Assembly: GCA_035135055.1 (NCBI GenBank)
Contig: JAVFHQ010000071.1
Span: 52,198-116,197 of the forward strand
Length of the DNA: 64,000 nt
Direction: 5' to 3'
Origin: Oleoguttula mirabilis
Lineage: Eukaryota > Ascomycota > Dothideomycetes > Mycosphaerellales > Teratosphaeriaceae
Under the pieces are notes generated by a model. It was given only the letters and a program-made list of their open reading frames with translations, ran no database searches and was not told the origin of the DNA. Position numbers and translations under genes: made by a program. Below, piece by piece: positions 20,290 to 30,705 of the stretch. Positions within the stretch are counted from its first letter, which is position 1. Every line of letters starts with the position of its first letter.

Positions 20290-20910
20290 CCCCAGGCTAT
20301 TGCCCTGCGAAGGTAGCATGTTGCGGCCCATCCTCACGAGAACATGAATAGCCAACAGCCACTGCGAGCTTGCACTCGCTCAACCCGAGTGGTACTGCGG
20401 GTGCAGAATGCGGCGATCTCTTGTCTTACATCCCCAGCACCTTGAACCGCGAACTCAAGATGATTGACTCCCTAGCCTAGCCCGCACGGAGCAGCATCGC
20501 AGCGAAGGCGGCATGTTGCTGTCCCTTGTATTCGCTCTCCAGCATGTATAGCCGCGAAGTCGGAATGGTTGACCCCCTGGCCTTCCCGTCTACGATACTG
20601 CCGTAGCGAAGCTAGTATACTGCGGCCCCTCGTCTCACCCCGTTTCAGCGCCGCAGCAGCCCGAACATCGAAGTCGAAATGGCTGACTCCTTGGCCTCTC
20701 GGTCTGCGATACTGCCGTAGCGAAGCTGGGATGTTGCGGTCCTTCGTCTTCCTATATCTCACCCCTCCAGCACCCCCGGGTAGCGAAGTCGGAATGGTTG
20801 ACTCCCTAGCCTCTATGTATGCGGTACTGCCGTAGCGAAGCTGGCATGCTGCTGTCCCTTGTCTTCCCGAGTCTCACTGTCGATATAGCGAAGCTCACAG
20901 TCTGTGGCCC
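20290..20910. repeat. Degenerate tandem repeat, unit about 115 bp, four clear copies
   Basis: Two markers recur in phase. Marker 1 is GGTTGACTCCCTAGCC and variants near 20462, 20567, 20682 and 20797. Marker 2 is TAGCGAAGCTGGNATGTTGC and variants near 20502, 20604, 20720 and 20834. An additional partial copy of marker 2 occurs near 20307. Copies differ by substitutions and small indels, so the array is old. No protein-coding sense is evident. Confidence 0.75.
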
Positions 20911-21597
20911 ATCCGTTGCCCTCTCCCAGCCCGCGATCCACCCGAGTCGCTCCTACTATGCCCTGCTGCACTCCCTAGACGCCGCTTGTCCCGCACTGGA
21001 GTGCTGGTCACATGTCGCTGCACGCGCGTAAGCATGTGCTTCAGCAGCCGGGCACATGCTGCTGTTTGCCTGCAGCAGGATCCTTCGGCTTGTGTTGTGC
21101 CTCACTTCCGGGGTCGCGCATGTGCTGCCGGATGCCTCGAGTCCAGACCAACCCATAACAACCGCTCTTCCTGCACTCGCTGGTTCCGTACAATATCCAC
21201 CGCCATCACGATCACGCTTCACCATCCCAAGACCTTGCGTCCAAAGATCCGAGCAGTGACCAGATCCACACATGTCCCAAGTTTCTTCGCGAAAGCATCC
21301 CACTCTGCCACGCAAATCCATCACGATCACCCGCCCCATCCACACATCGGCTCGGCGGTGCATGATGGCGGACGACACGGATAGCGAAGCCGCAGTGGCT
21401 GCAACACCCGACAAGCAGCGCCGACCGGCCATCCAAAAAGGCAAAGGCCGACTACCACGGCAAGCTCGTCGCCGCCAGCAAGATTACGACTGTCCCGAAC
21501 TCTGCAAACTTCTTGATTCACACCGCTGGACTCGACCTCTCCATCAGCAGGTCGCTAATGGCAAACACGAGAGCTTGACGGGGTGGCGTAGGAGTTG
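20911..21597. other. Spacer with an unrecognised 109-codon frame
   Basis: A plus-strand frame 21272-21598 contains a basic, low-complexity segment (KQRRPAIQKGKGRLPRQARR) with no recognised motif. I do not call it a gene. Nothing else is supported. Confidence 0.3.
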
Positions 21598-21920
21598 AAC
21601 GTGGTATATCTCCGCCCAAATATATGGCGATAAGGCAGCGTACTCGTGTCTAGTACCTCAGTCATTATAGACCTTTCTTAGGAGCGGTCAATAGGACTAA
21701 TATGAGAGCTTAGGAGAGTCGAGCGTGGTCCATCTCCGTATAGCAACCGGGCAAACAGGCACCGTATTCGCCTCTAGCAGGCCGAACCAGCTTGAGGTAG
21801 GTATATTAGAGCAGTCTGTCACTCCCAATCTACTTAAGTATGGTTGTGGTTTATCCCCGTAGGAAATCCGGCCACGAGGCAACGTATTCGCCTCCATTAG
21901 GCGAAACCAGCTTCTCTGGC
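21598..21920. repeat. Three-copy dispersed repeat, spacing about 120-125 bp
   Basis: The pattern GTGGTNYATCYCCG, about 20 variable bases, then GGCAVCGTAYTCGYCTC occurs at about 21602, 21727 and 21847. The last two copies also share a downstream CGAACCAGCTT / CGAAACCAGCTT. On the minus strand two copies translate to SWFRLMEANTLP and SWFGLLEANTVP. The repeat could be relic coding sequence or a decayed mobile element. Confidence 0.6.
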
Positions 21921-22136
21921 CTCTGCGTTCGATGTCAGATGTAAGGCACCGAATCGATAGAAGAGACTTGCGATGGACAATTAGGTGCAAGGACGCCGTA
22001 TGGAAAGCGCACTCGCCGTTCCCAGAACATTAGAAATAGTGCATGAGTTGAGGAGTTCCCGCTCGGAAGACAAACAGCGCTCATATCTTCAACAGCCCGA
22101 ACGCCTACACATATTCGGCTCTTTGTCAAGCATATA

Positions 22137-23875
22137 TCAGGTGCCTCTAACCCATTCCACTCCGGTGTGAATGTCGCCGAACCATGCCATCCAAATGTCC
22201 TTGTAGTAGTACGACCGTGCTTTCCATTGGCCAGTCGACCCAGCTTTGGGAAGCAGGTCCTTGGCCTTGCGAACATACGTGCTGGTCAACCTTAGGAGCG
22301 GCTCCTCGGTCATGCTCTGCTTCTCAGCCTCCGTTCTCCGCGGCACCACCTCCACAACGCCTTCCTTGCGCATCTGCTTCAGCATACGGCACATCAACTG
22401 TGCAGTTGCATCAGCACCAAGTGTCCAGCTTGCGTCCACGTAGCCAAATACGAAAGCGGCATTGGGCAGGTCCTCAAGCATGACACCCTTCCAGATGAAC
22501 TTCTCCGGGACGTTATAGGGCTTGTCATCAACGGTAAGCTTCATACCACCAGCGAAGCGTATCTTGAGTCCTGTGGCTGTGATGATGATGTCCGGATGGA
22601 GCTCGTCGCCAGAAGTGAGCTTGATGCCGTTGGGCGTCACCTTCTCAATGACGCCAGTCTGGACGCTTCCTTTACCGGATCGCAAGCACTCGTAGAAGTC
22701 ACCATCCGGACAGAAGCAAACCCTCTGCTCGAATGGGTTGTAGCTCGGGTTGAAATGCGGATCACGAGGTATAGTTGGCGGCAGCTGAGCTTGTATCGCC
22801 TTGCTAAACATTTTGCGGGCAGCATTCGGGAAGGTGTAGGCGAAGCGTGTGAGGAGGAAGGGGACAAGCAACCACTTCCATCTGATGAGTCTGTGCTCGA
22901 GTGGTTTGCTCCACCACGTCAGTCTCCGGATGAGTATCTCGAGTTTGTCTTCCTTCGGCTGGGACATTACGTAACTTGGAGATCGTTGGAGGATAGTGAC
23001 GTGGGACGCTTTCGGAGCCAGGTTCGGGAGCAGAGTGATAGCAGTGGCGCCAGAGCCAACTATCACCACGTTTTTGTCGGTATAGTCCATTGTCTCATCC
23101 CAGGTTTGCGGATGCGCGACGGTGCCCTGAAAATCCTCGATTCCGGGGATGACCTACAGAACGATAGGTGTAACGATTAGCGGATGTCTCAGTCCAAGCC
23201 TTCACCTATCGGTATGCTTACCGCCATGAGCGGCTCATCGTAGTTGTAGTAGCCAGTGCACATGAACAAAAATCTGCTGCGGAAGGTCTTTTGTTCGCTT
23301 CCGTTAGCAGTCACATCGAGCGTCCACCGCTTGGAGGAGGTCGAGTAGTTGGCGTTATTGACGTGGTGATGGTATTGGATCTTCTTGTCAATGCCGTACA
23401 TGGCTGCCGACTCCTTCATGTAGTTGATGATCCGTGCACCCTCTGCAATGGAGCTCTGCTCCTCCCAAGGGCGCCATGGGAAGCCAAACGTGTACAGATC
23501 CTGTGGGAGACGGTGAGTGTTCGAACAGGTAAATGGACGCTTGAGTGAGACCTACTGAATCGGACCGTATGCCAGGATACTTGAAAAGACTCCATGTACC
23601 ACCAATCTCATGGCGGCCTTCGAGGATGCAGTAGCTCAGCTCGGGATTGCGTTCCTGTAAGCGGTACGCGAAGTTAATGCCGGATATGCCTGGAAACCTG
23701 TTAGCCCATCTCTCCTCCGGCGGCGACGGCGACTGCGAGGTCGGGCACGGCGGCGGCGGTGATAAGGCGCCGCCCGGGGGGGGAACGATCGGATGAAGCC
23801 TTTAGTAATCATCGTCCACTCACCCGCGCCTACGAGGACTACGTCGTACTCGCTGAGGCTCTTCTCAGCAGCCAT
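22137..23875 (-). CDS. Flavin-dependent monooxygenase, Baeyer-Villiger type
   Basis: Four exons (23875-23824, 23689-23556, 23500-23222, 23153-22137) give a 493-aa protein from MAAEKSLSEYDVVLVGAG. The FAD Rossmann motif is VGAGISGIN. The fingerprint FQGTVAHPQTW matches the FxGxxxHxxxW signature of type I Baeyer-Villiger monooxygenases, and the NADPH Rossmann motif is VVIVGSGATA. These enzymes insert oxygen next to a carbonyl using NADPH and O2. Introns are 134, 55 and 68 nt; the first is GC-rich with a run of eight G (plus strand), and the third resembles the introner-like copies in CYP505. A hydrophobic stretch (WKWLLVPFLLTRFAYTF) may be membrane-associated. The frame is intact. A role alongside the neighbouring P450 is possible but unproven. 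Confidence 0.9.
23154..23221 (-). repeat. Introner-like intron copy C (monooxygenase)
   Basis: A 68-nt intron starting GTAAGCATACCGATAGGTG, with ACTGAGACATCC in the middle, GCTAATC as possible branch site and CTGTAG at the end. Its first eleven bases match copy A exactly and the GAGACAT block sits in a similar place. It is more diverged than A and B are from each other. Confidence 0.55.
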
Positions 23876-24240
23876 GGCGTCGCAATGGTCTTTCCACGAG
23901 TCGGACGTCACTGGGATCCCGGAAGTTGACGAAGACGTTCAGAGAGGGTTCCGGAAGGCGATCTGGATGTGTTCGACGCGCGGAATTGCAGGACAACAGC
24001 GAAAAGCTTCTAATACCAGAACGAACAATAGCGATGTGTCTATGTGTGCGTAGAGGGTGGTCGAGGTGGTCTTGAACTCGGGTCCCAACTTGCCGAGGCA
24101 CGCTTGGTCAGATCAGACTTGTGGCGTGCCGGGCTTCCGGCCCCCATTCGTCATGATTACTTTGGCGCTTCCATAAATTTGCATAAAAGCATCGACCGCG
24201 GCATGGCAAGGTACTGCATTATATGTCTTTAGCTGCACCG

Positions 24241-24570
24241 TGTACACTGCCTTGTAGACGTAAACGTACACTGGCAGCAGTTCACGCTCGAATAGGCAGT
24301 TGGTCGAGTGTATACACAGCTACGTAAACTGTTTACATAGCCCTGTATACACAGTGCAGCCTCGTCAACCCGGATTAGGCAGTTGGTCATAAAATTTGCA
24401 CAACTCTGCCTGCAAACTCGAAGAGTCGCCGAAGTCGCTTCCTCCTTGCTCTGAACAATTGGTCTACGCTTAAGGTAACACTTGGTCTACGCTTTACTAT
24501 CCAATAGAGCGCGAGCTTGGCAGACCAACTGCCTAGTTTGGCAGTTGATAGGTTTACAATGCAGTGTACA
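24241..24570. mobile_element. MITE-like element with terminal inverted repeats, about 330 bp
   Basis: The left end reads TGTACACTGCCTTGTAGACG (24241 on) and the reverse complement of the right end (24552-24570) reads TGTACACTGCATTGTAAAC. If the element proper begins at CACTGC, both sides are flanked by TA, as for Tc1/mariner-type insertions. Inside lie inverted copies of TAGGCAGTTGGTC (24293-24305 and 24376-24388 against 24523-24535) and a direct repeat TTGGTCTACGCTT. There is no coding capacity, so it would be non-autonomous. Confidence 0.6.
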
Positions 24571-24962
24571 AGGCACTCAGGACGGAGCTGCTAAAGACAT
24601 CTATTCGTATTAACACCCAGTTCATCAGCCTCGGCTCATGGTCGTGCAACGGAGAACACGACACGCTTGCTGCTACCTTCCCACGAATCATAGAATCACG
24701 AGGATCAGGCCTGGGCGTATACGAAAACATCGCCGGTGTGACAGTGGCGTGACTATCGAGGCCGCCAACATCGTGGACGGCCAGGCAAGGAAAAGTTGCA
24801 CAGCTAAGGGGAGGATACAGCCGTACGACTGCTATCACGCTTTTGAAGAAGGTGTTCGATGTCCCACAAGCTGCGCCTATCGTCCATAGGATAGCGCGGC
24901 AACCCGTATATATCTCAGTAGCAAGAGGTACTGCGAATGCAACAATCATAACACAGCCCTCA

Positions 24963-27064
24963 TCAGGTCGCCAGCGCGCCCACGATTGCATCCATCGCTG
25001 AGCTCTGTGTCGAGGCGTTTGCAGGCTGAATGTACGGTCCCGACCAGATTAAGCTCAGCTCTCTGCCCTCACGGTCGTCGTTCCATATGCTGTTTGCGTT
25101 GGTCTGATAAGAGGACTGGGTCAGCAGGTGTCTCGTCTGGTCTTGCTTACACAACCACTTACGTCTAGGAAGGTCGCATATCGTGCTTCCGGTGAGTACT
25201 GCTGCAGTATCCGGAGGTTGCGTGCAAACACGCCTTTGAACTGGGAGGGTCAGTTAACGTAGCTTGGACGCTTCCAGCTGCCAATGTAGTACCTGGCTTC
25301 CATCCCCGCCGCCTGGAACGTACAAGGTCAGCATCTGCCTTGTCCAGAACATACCAACATCCGTACGACTTACAGTCTGGCTCGCAGGCATCGTGCAAGA
25401 TGCCGTTGACCGTAAGGCTTGCGATACTGGCGTCTGCTATCTGCTTTGCTGTAGTGACGTACGAGCTGTCCTCCGTGGCCCGGCTGAGTTCTGTCAAACC
25501 GCCCAGAATGACGCCCTGGTTGTACCTTGATAGTCGATGGAGAGCCAGCATTTGCCGCCGGAACATGCCGTCGACCAAACGGCTTTAGTATGCCTGACAA
25601 CAGGCAAGATTCCAGGCGAGGTCGCAGGTAAGGTTGCAGTAAGGTGATAAGTGCGAAGCGAGCCAATGATCAAAGCACCCAACTTACGACCAGATCGTTC
25701 CGTCGTTGTTCTGGCAAGTGGTATCGTTCAACCTTCGAGGCAGCGGATACAGTCAGCACAAGTCGCGGACCATCATACCAACTGGTATCGTACCCGTCGT
25801 TGATCGTATGTTGGGCGTTGATGAGACCGCTATTCCTGAACCAGTTCCACTGCTCCTCGGCCCATGACAGGTAGTATGTCTTGCTCGCTGGAGTCGATGC
25901 ACGGTTGGCGAGGTGTGCGGCGACGTCTAGGAAGAGCTCGTTGGCTATGGCGTTGACGTAGGTGTGAGCTTTGTCCCACCTATGAGAGTCGTCAGCATCG
26001 AGGGTGTTCGAGACAAATACGACCGAGACCCACCATATGCCGCTACCTAAAGTGCACCAGGCGGAGATCAGCAACCGTGCCCGACCAAACCAAGGATCGT
26101 TATCATCACTTTACGCACAGGGTGTGGTGCCGTATGCTGCTTGCATGTCCTCGAAGATAGACTGCGCGGTTGAGAGATACTCTTGGTTGCGAGTAACATC
26201 GTACGCAGCGATCCAGGCCAGGGACCACCATCCTTCGTCATCGTAATAACTGGTCTGGTCAGCAAAAGAACTCCGTACGATGACAAGGCAGATTTACCCA
26301 TTGAGGAAGCCATTCGTTCTGATCGACGGTGGTATCCTCCACCCTGGTGGGAAATGCGGCCAATGATGGGCGTAGTAGCTGGACATGAAAAATCAGTGCA
26401 TGCTCCCACTGTCAGAGCTGATGATCATGGATGTGACGCACGTCCAGGGCAGAGACTGTGCGCCGACGACCTTTGGGCCACATCACGAATTAGCGCTTGT
26501 CTGGCTGCATGAGCATCCAGATAGATGTGACACCTTCTCCATCTGTAGATCATAATCCTGGCCGCGCTTGTGAGTATTAGCAAACACCGACAGCGAATGC
26601 TGTTTCACGGTATCGTCGATGGCCGAAAGGCCTGCGATGACGGTGATGCCTGTGCTTGTCAGGTCAAGTCCTGGATTCTCAATGTCAAAGCAGAGCGTAC
26701 AGTTGGCACCTGTCCCAGATGCCAGTAAGTTTAGCATGTATCTGGAGCGACGTTGGGGAGGTCACTGACTATTCCACCTTGAATAGAAAGAAAGTGTCAG
26801 TAAAGCTCTGACGGTCTACCATATTCATTTACTTCCGCAATACGTACCATCCAGTTGAGGGGATATAAAGCCCAGTAGATTGATTGTACCATTGCCTATG
26901 ATGCGATGAAAGGATAAGCAACGTCTCCGCAACCTGGTTGTCTCTAGAAATGGTTAAGCGTACTGCAAGGAATTGTAACTTTGTTCTGCGTTCGATAATT
27001 TGACGGCATCGACAGCGAGGATGCTCAAAGCAAGCAGTGCCATACAACGGATGGAAGGCATCAT
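24963..27064 (-). CDS. Secreted glycoside hydrolase family 76-like enzyme (endo-alpha-1,6-mannanase type)
   Basis: GH76 enzymes cut alpha-1,6-mannan or act as wall transglycosylases. The product starts MMPSIRCMALLALSILAVDA, a clear signal peptide. In order the exons give WYNQSTGLY, WWNSANCITVIAGLSAID, FLNGYYDDEGWWSLAWIAAY (the paired aspartates are the GH76 catalytic motif), CAGIWWDKAHTYVNAIANEL, INDGLNDTTCQNNDGTIWSY, NQGVILGGLTEL, CGGDGSQFKGVFARNL and SIWNDDREG, ending at TGA 24963-24965. At least ten introns are needed. Most have clear donors and GCTGAC-type branch sites, for example GTGGGT...CATAG at the WWDK junction. The segment between DYDLQMEK and NGFLNGYY (about 26340-26525) and the first short intron (about 38 nt, near 26950-26980) remain unresolved. 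It may be functional or slightly decayed. Confidence 0.8.
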
Positions 27065-30000
27065 CCTGAAGTTGTCTCAAGTAGAGTACTACCAATCCCG
27101 ACTGCGTGGGTGGCATCGCACTCTTGTAGCCCAGCAGGCCACAGACCGCCGGAGGCAACGTAGGCGAATGTTGACTCGGAAGTGGTGTAACGCAACTGCG
27201 TGAAAGAGTGACGTGGGGCATATGCATCGATAACTTACAGATGGACAAAGATAGGGTACGCTTACCGGACAGGGTGCGAAATGCGTGGAAGATAGCAGGA
27301 ATCCCAATAGAGTCCCTTGCGCAGTCTTGGGTTGCGGGCGGGGTGCATGTGGAGAGTCACAAGGAAGCCACTCGATCCATAGGCGGTCAAGTTATCAATG
27401 CCGGGAGGTCTTGTCGACAGAACAGTAGCAACGCTGCGTTGTGTGCATCCATCGAGATCTTTTGCGGTCACGATGATGGACGCGCTGGTCTGTGAAGAGC
27501 AGTGGGCACAGAAGGAATGCCTCGCTCGCAGTAGCGGGTCGTTGGCTACCGAGTTGACCTCCAGCCTAGAGCGTACCAACCATTTCATCACAGGGCCAGT
27601 CGTCAAACCACCTCCGAGCGATTGAGACACAGAAGATTTCAGTGAGCCCCTTGATAGCTGTTCCAGATGTGAGCGGCGCCAGCTCGAAGGGGCGCTGAGC
27701 AAGAGCCAAGCGGAATTGAAGCCACGTCGGAAAAGTTGGCACTGATGGCGTCTCGGAAGCTGAAAAGGTCCAAAGACAGACAGTAGCGGTCAATGAAGCA
27801 GACTCGGTGGCACCGCTGGAGCTCGCCGGACCACGCAGATTGATGCTTGCTGCAGCGTTGTGTTTCTTCGTTGCTGACATCGGCATCGACCACGACAGTC
27901 CGGGCACGCTCATTCCATACGTGCTGCGGCGTGCACGTTGACGACCTTCACTCAGCCGCTGGGTTCACTTATGTGTAGCTCGTACGGCAGGCGCGCTCGG
28001 CCGTTCCATAACACGTTGCTTCAGACGAATGGCTGCTTGCTACCGTGGGTGGTGGACGCTTCAGAATGCTCTTAGGTACAGACGAAGACCTTGTGGTTGT
28101 CGCAGGCCTACCAGTTTATCGCCCAATCACTGCGGTTCGATGTGCCGTAATCATCTGGCCTGCTCTCCCTCACGTTTCTCATCATCGCTCTCGGGCAGGC
28201 GCTACAAGAGCTCCAAATGAGCACTTCGTCGTGGGTACATGTCGCCTGTCCTGCGATAGTGGTCAGAACGGACCTCGCTATGCACTCTCGCGCTCGCAAG
28301 GCTCTGACCGTACGGAAGGAGAAAGCTGTCTGAAGACTAGGCACTCGATGAGCAGACCGAAGGAGTTATTACCCTTAACCCTTAACAAGATACAGAGCTG
28401 GGTTGGACCTTCTGCTTCAATACCTTGGAGCAGCCATCACAGTAGGGGGCCGCGCTGTCGGATAGCTGAAGTTTGTCCTCAAGGACAGTCATCGTGCGTC
28501 GGGTGCATCTCAAGCGCTTCCTACGCTATCTGCCAGCTTGCTTGTCCGTACTTGCTAGACTCGGCAACGTACTCGGCGGGCAGAGGGTGTTCCTTGCACG
28601 TGCTGTCGCCAGGCCGGCGCTGCAGATTGTGATCTGGAGAGTGCTCAATGATAACGCTGTGAATGCGACAACAGTGATGTTTGTGCTCGGCCCAGTATTC
28701 GCAACAGGAGTGTCGGTGGACACTAAACCGACACCAACTGAGTTCCAGCCCTGTTCTATCAAATGGTTCACGTGATGGCGCAAGCCGATGGTGCTAGCAT
28801 TTTAGCTTCTTAACAGCAACTGGTGACAATTAAAGACATAGCTGCTGGAGCGAGAGTAGGCTCACTTTAGCCTATTCTCGATACATTATTGCTAGCGCTG
28901 GTGGTAGTGAGGTGGGTAAAGGCTTGCAGAGGAGTAGCTGATCATGAAGTCGTGGAAGGGCCGGCGACGAGTCTCTCATCGTGCGATGGGTGTAGAAGCA
29001 GTAACAAGGTCTACTCCCTGTCGTTTCCATGATGCGTCTGCTTTCAAGACTGAGCATACTACGCCATAAGCTCGACGGCCTTCCGGTAAACTTGTCTGCT
29101 GTGCAGTACTACTAGTAGTGTGCAATAGTAGTCACACGTCGGCGATACCCTCGGATTGAGCGCAATACCTACACAGCGACGGGCTCTTCTAGACCTCCCT
29201 CTAGAGACTCTTAGCGTGCATCTCATAGAGATTGGGTTCAGGTGCGGACTGCAGTCTGCGGAGCGCCACAAGCTACTGGTCCTGCCTTCCAGACTCCTAG
29301 TGACTCTAGTGGGTCTAGTCACTGTTCGTATGTGGGTGAACGACGGTTGGACCGTTGTACCATCTTGAGCTTTGGGCTTGACAGCTTCCTATCTGGGTGA
29401 CACAAAAAGGTCTTGCTCTGTTCTCGTATTGCAAACAGACAGTAGTAGTTCTTGCGAAAAACCGGAGTGTGCTGAAACAGTGACAGCGCGAACATCGCAC
29501 GTGGCGAGTGGCGAGTGGCCTGCTGTTGCTGCTGTTAAGACATGCCCCTCATCGATAAGAGCTTTGCCACATCGCGTGGCAATAATAGCGCTGCACCTGC
29601 CAGCCTCCAGACTGTCCAGAGTCCAAGCTGCTTGCTAGTGCTAGGCCTAGCAGAGACGCTCACGGCTAAAGCTATCGAAGCTTGAGGGGACGCATGTGAT
29701 GCAAGAAACAGTCTGTCCCATCCGACTCCCATGTGCGAGGTTTGACGCACTTGCGAACCTTCGTGCACTCTGCCGCTGTGCGCCTGGTATCATGGTAGTA
29801 TGGTGCGTCTGTTCAACAAAGTCTGCCGTTCATGAATAGTCGCGCGGAGAGTTTGCATCGGTAGACCCTGTCGATACCTTATTGATTTCGGCTCCAGGTA
29901 CCGATAGATTTAGACAACGGCTGTGGCGAGCGTACTCCACGGGTGGCTGAGAGCTGTTTGGCCTGTTCCAGTGTTCCCTTCGAAACAACAGCCGCTGATC

Positions 30001-30312
30001 CCCTTCATCAGGGTCTGTTGCAACTCCAGAACGAGCATGTTTCTGCAGGCTCTTCAATGATCATGCTTCTGTTTTAACGCGCTGCGAACTTCGAAGTCGA
30101 GCAGATGCCAGAAGATCTAGATTCTGATTCTAGACCCACGCATTAGCAGCGTGCAGGCGGCAGGAGCATTGGAGCAAGCTTGGTTCGTAAAGATAAGGTA
30201 GGTAGCTGCACGTCCAATTGGTTATCAGTTGGTCCGCAGGCGGGCCGCTGCAACTTTACCTTGGTGGCAGGTTCCAGCCCCCCTTGTCCCTGCCGACTCG
30301 GGCAAGGCGTGT
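27065..30312. other. 3.2-kb interval without a supported gene
   Basis: Several frames of 60-150 codons occur on both strands, but none has a family motif or sensible splice partners. A sequence starting GTAAGCGTACCCTATC on the minus strand at 27265 resembles the introner 5' end. A hairpin-like tagtgactctag...ctagtcactg occurs near 29297-29324. The interval probably holds decayed sequence. Confidence 0.35.
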
Positions 30313-30705
30313 GGGGATATGGTAAGGTAAAGCAGGGACGTCGGAATCGTAAAGTAGGGACGGCGTAACTGGTACCTTAACATATGCAGATCTTGCCTTC
30401 AACGTATCGAGTTATATAGGATACCGAATTGTCGCTGCTCGCCCGGCGAGGGCTAGAATAGAGAGACAAGTTCAGCTCATAGCAGACCTAGCAGGGCCTA
30501 CTCGGCCTGGGTAGAAGGAACCCCAAAGACGAGGGAGGGAGAGCCTCTAGAAGGACCCGGGTACAGCGGTAGGTAGCCTAGTAGGTGTGTACAGCGGTAG
30601 GTAGCTGCGTCGAATATTTTTCCAGGTTTAGGTTACTTGGGTAATGGGCGCCGGTCCTTTTTTAGAGTTCTCGACGTCCCTGCTTTACAAAATCCCCGGC
30701 GTGTG
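30306..30705. mobile_element. Non-autonomous DNA transposon (MITE) with target-site duplication
   Basis: The element (30313-30697) has a perfect 17-bp inverted repeat, GTAAAGCAGGGACGTCG at 30327-30343 and its complement at 30672-30688. Outermost GGGGAT (30313-30318) and ATCCCC (30692-30697) are also inverted. It is flanked by a direct repeat GGCGTGTG at 30306-30313 and 30698-30705 (extendable to nine bases), consistent with an 8-bp hAT-style target duplication. The interior has two copies of GTACAGCGGTAGGTAG and no coding capacity. Confidence 0.75.

Noticed and set aside
27566..27913. 115-codon minus-strand frame upstream of GH76
   Set aside because: It starts well (MSVPGLSWSMPMSATKK) but shows no domain, signal peptide or splice partner; kept as unassigned sequence.
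28473..28783. Overlapping 100- and 85-codon frames on opposite strands
   Set aside because: Neither has a motif; both cannot be real and neither can be preferred.
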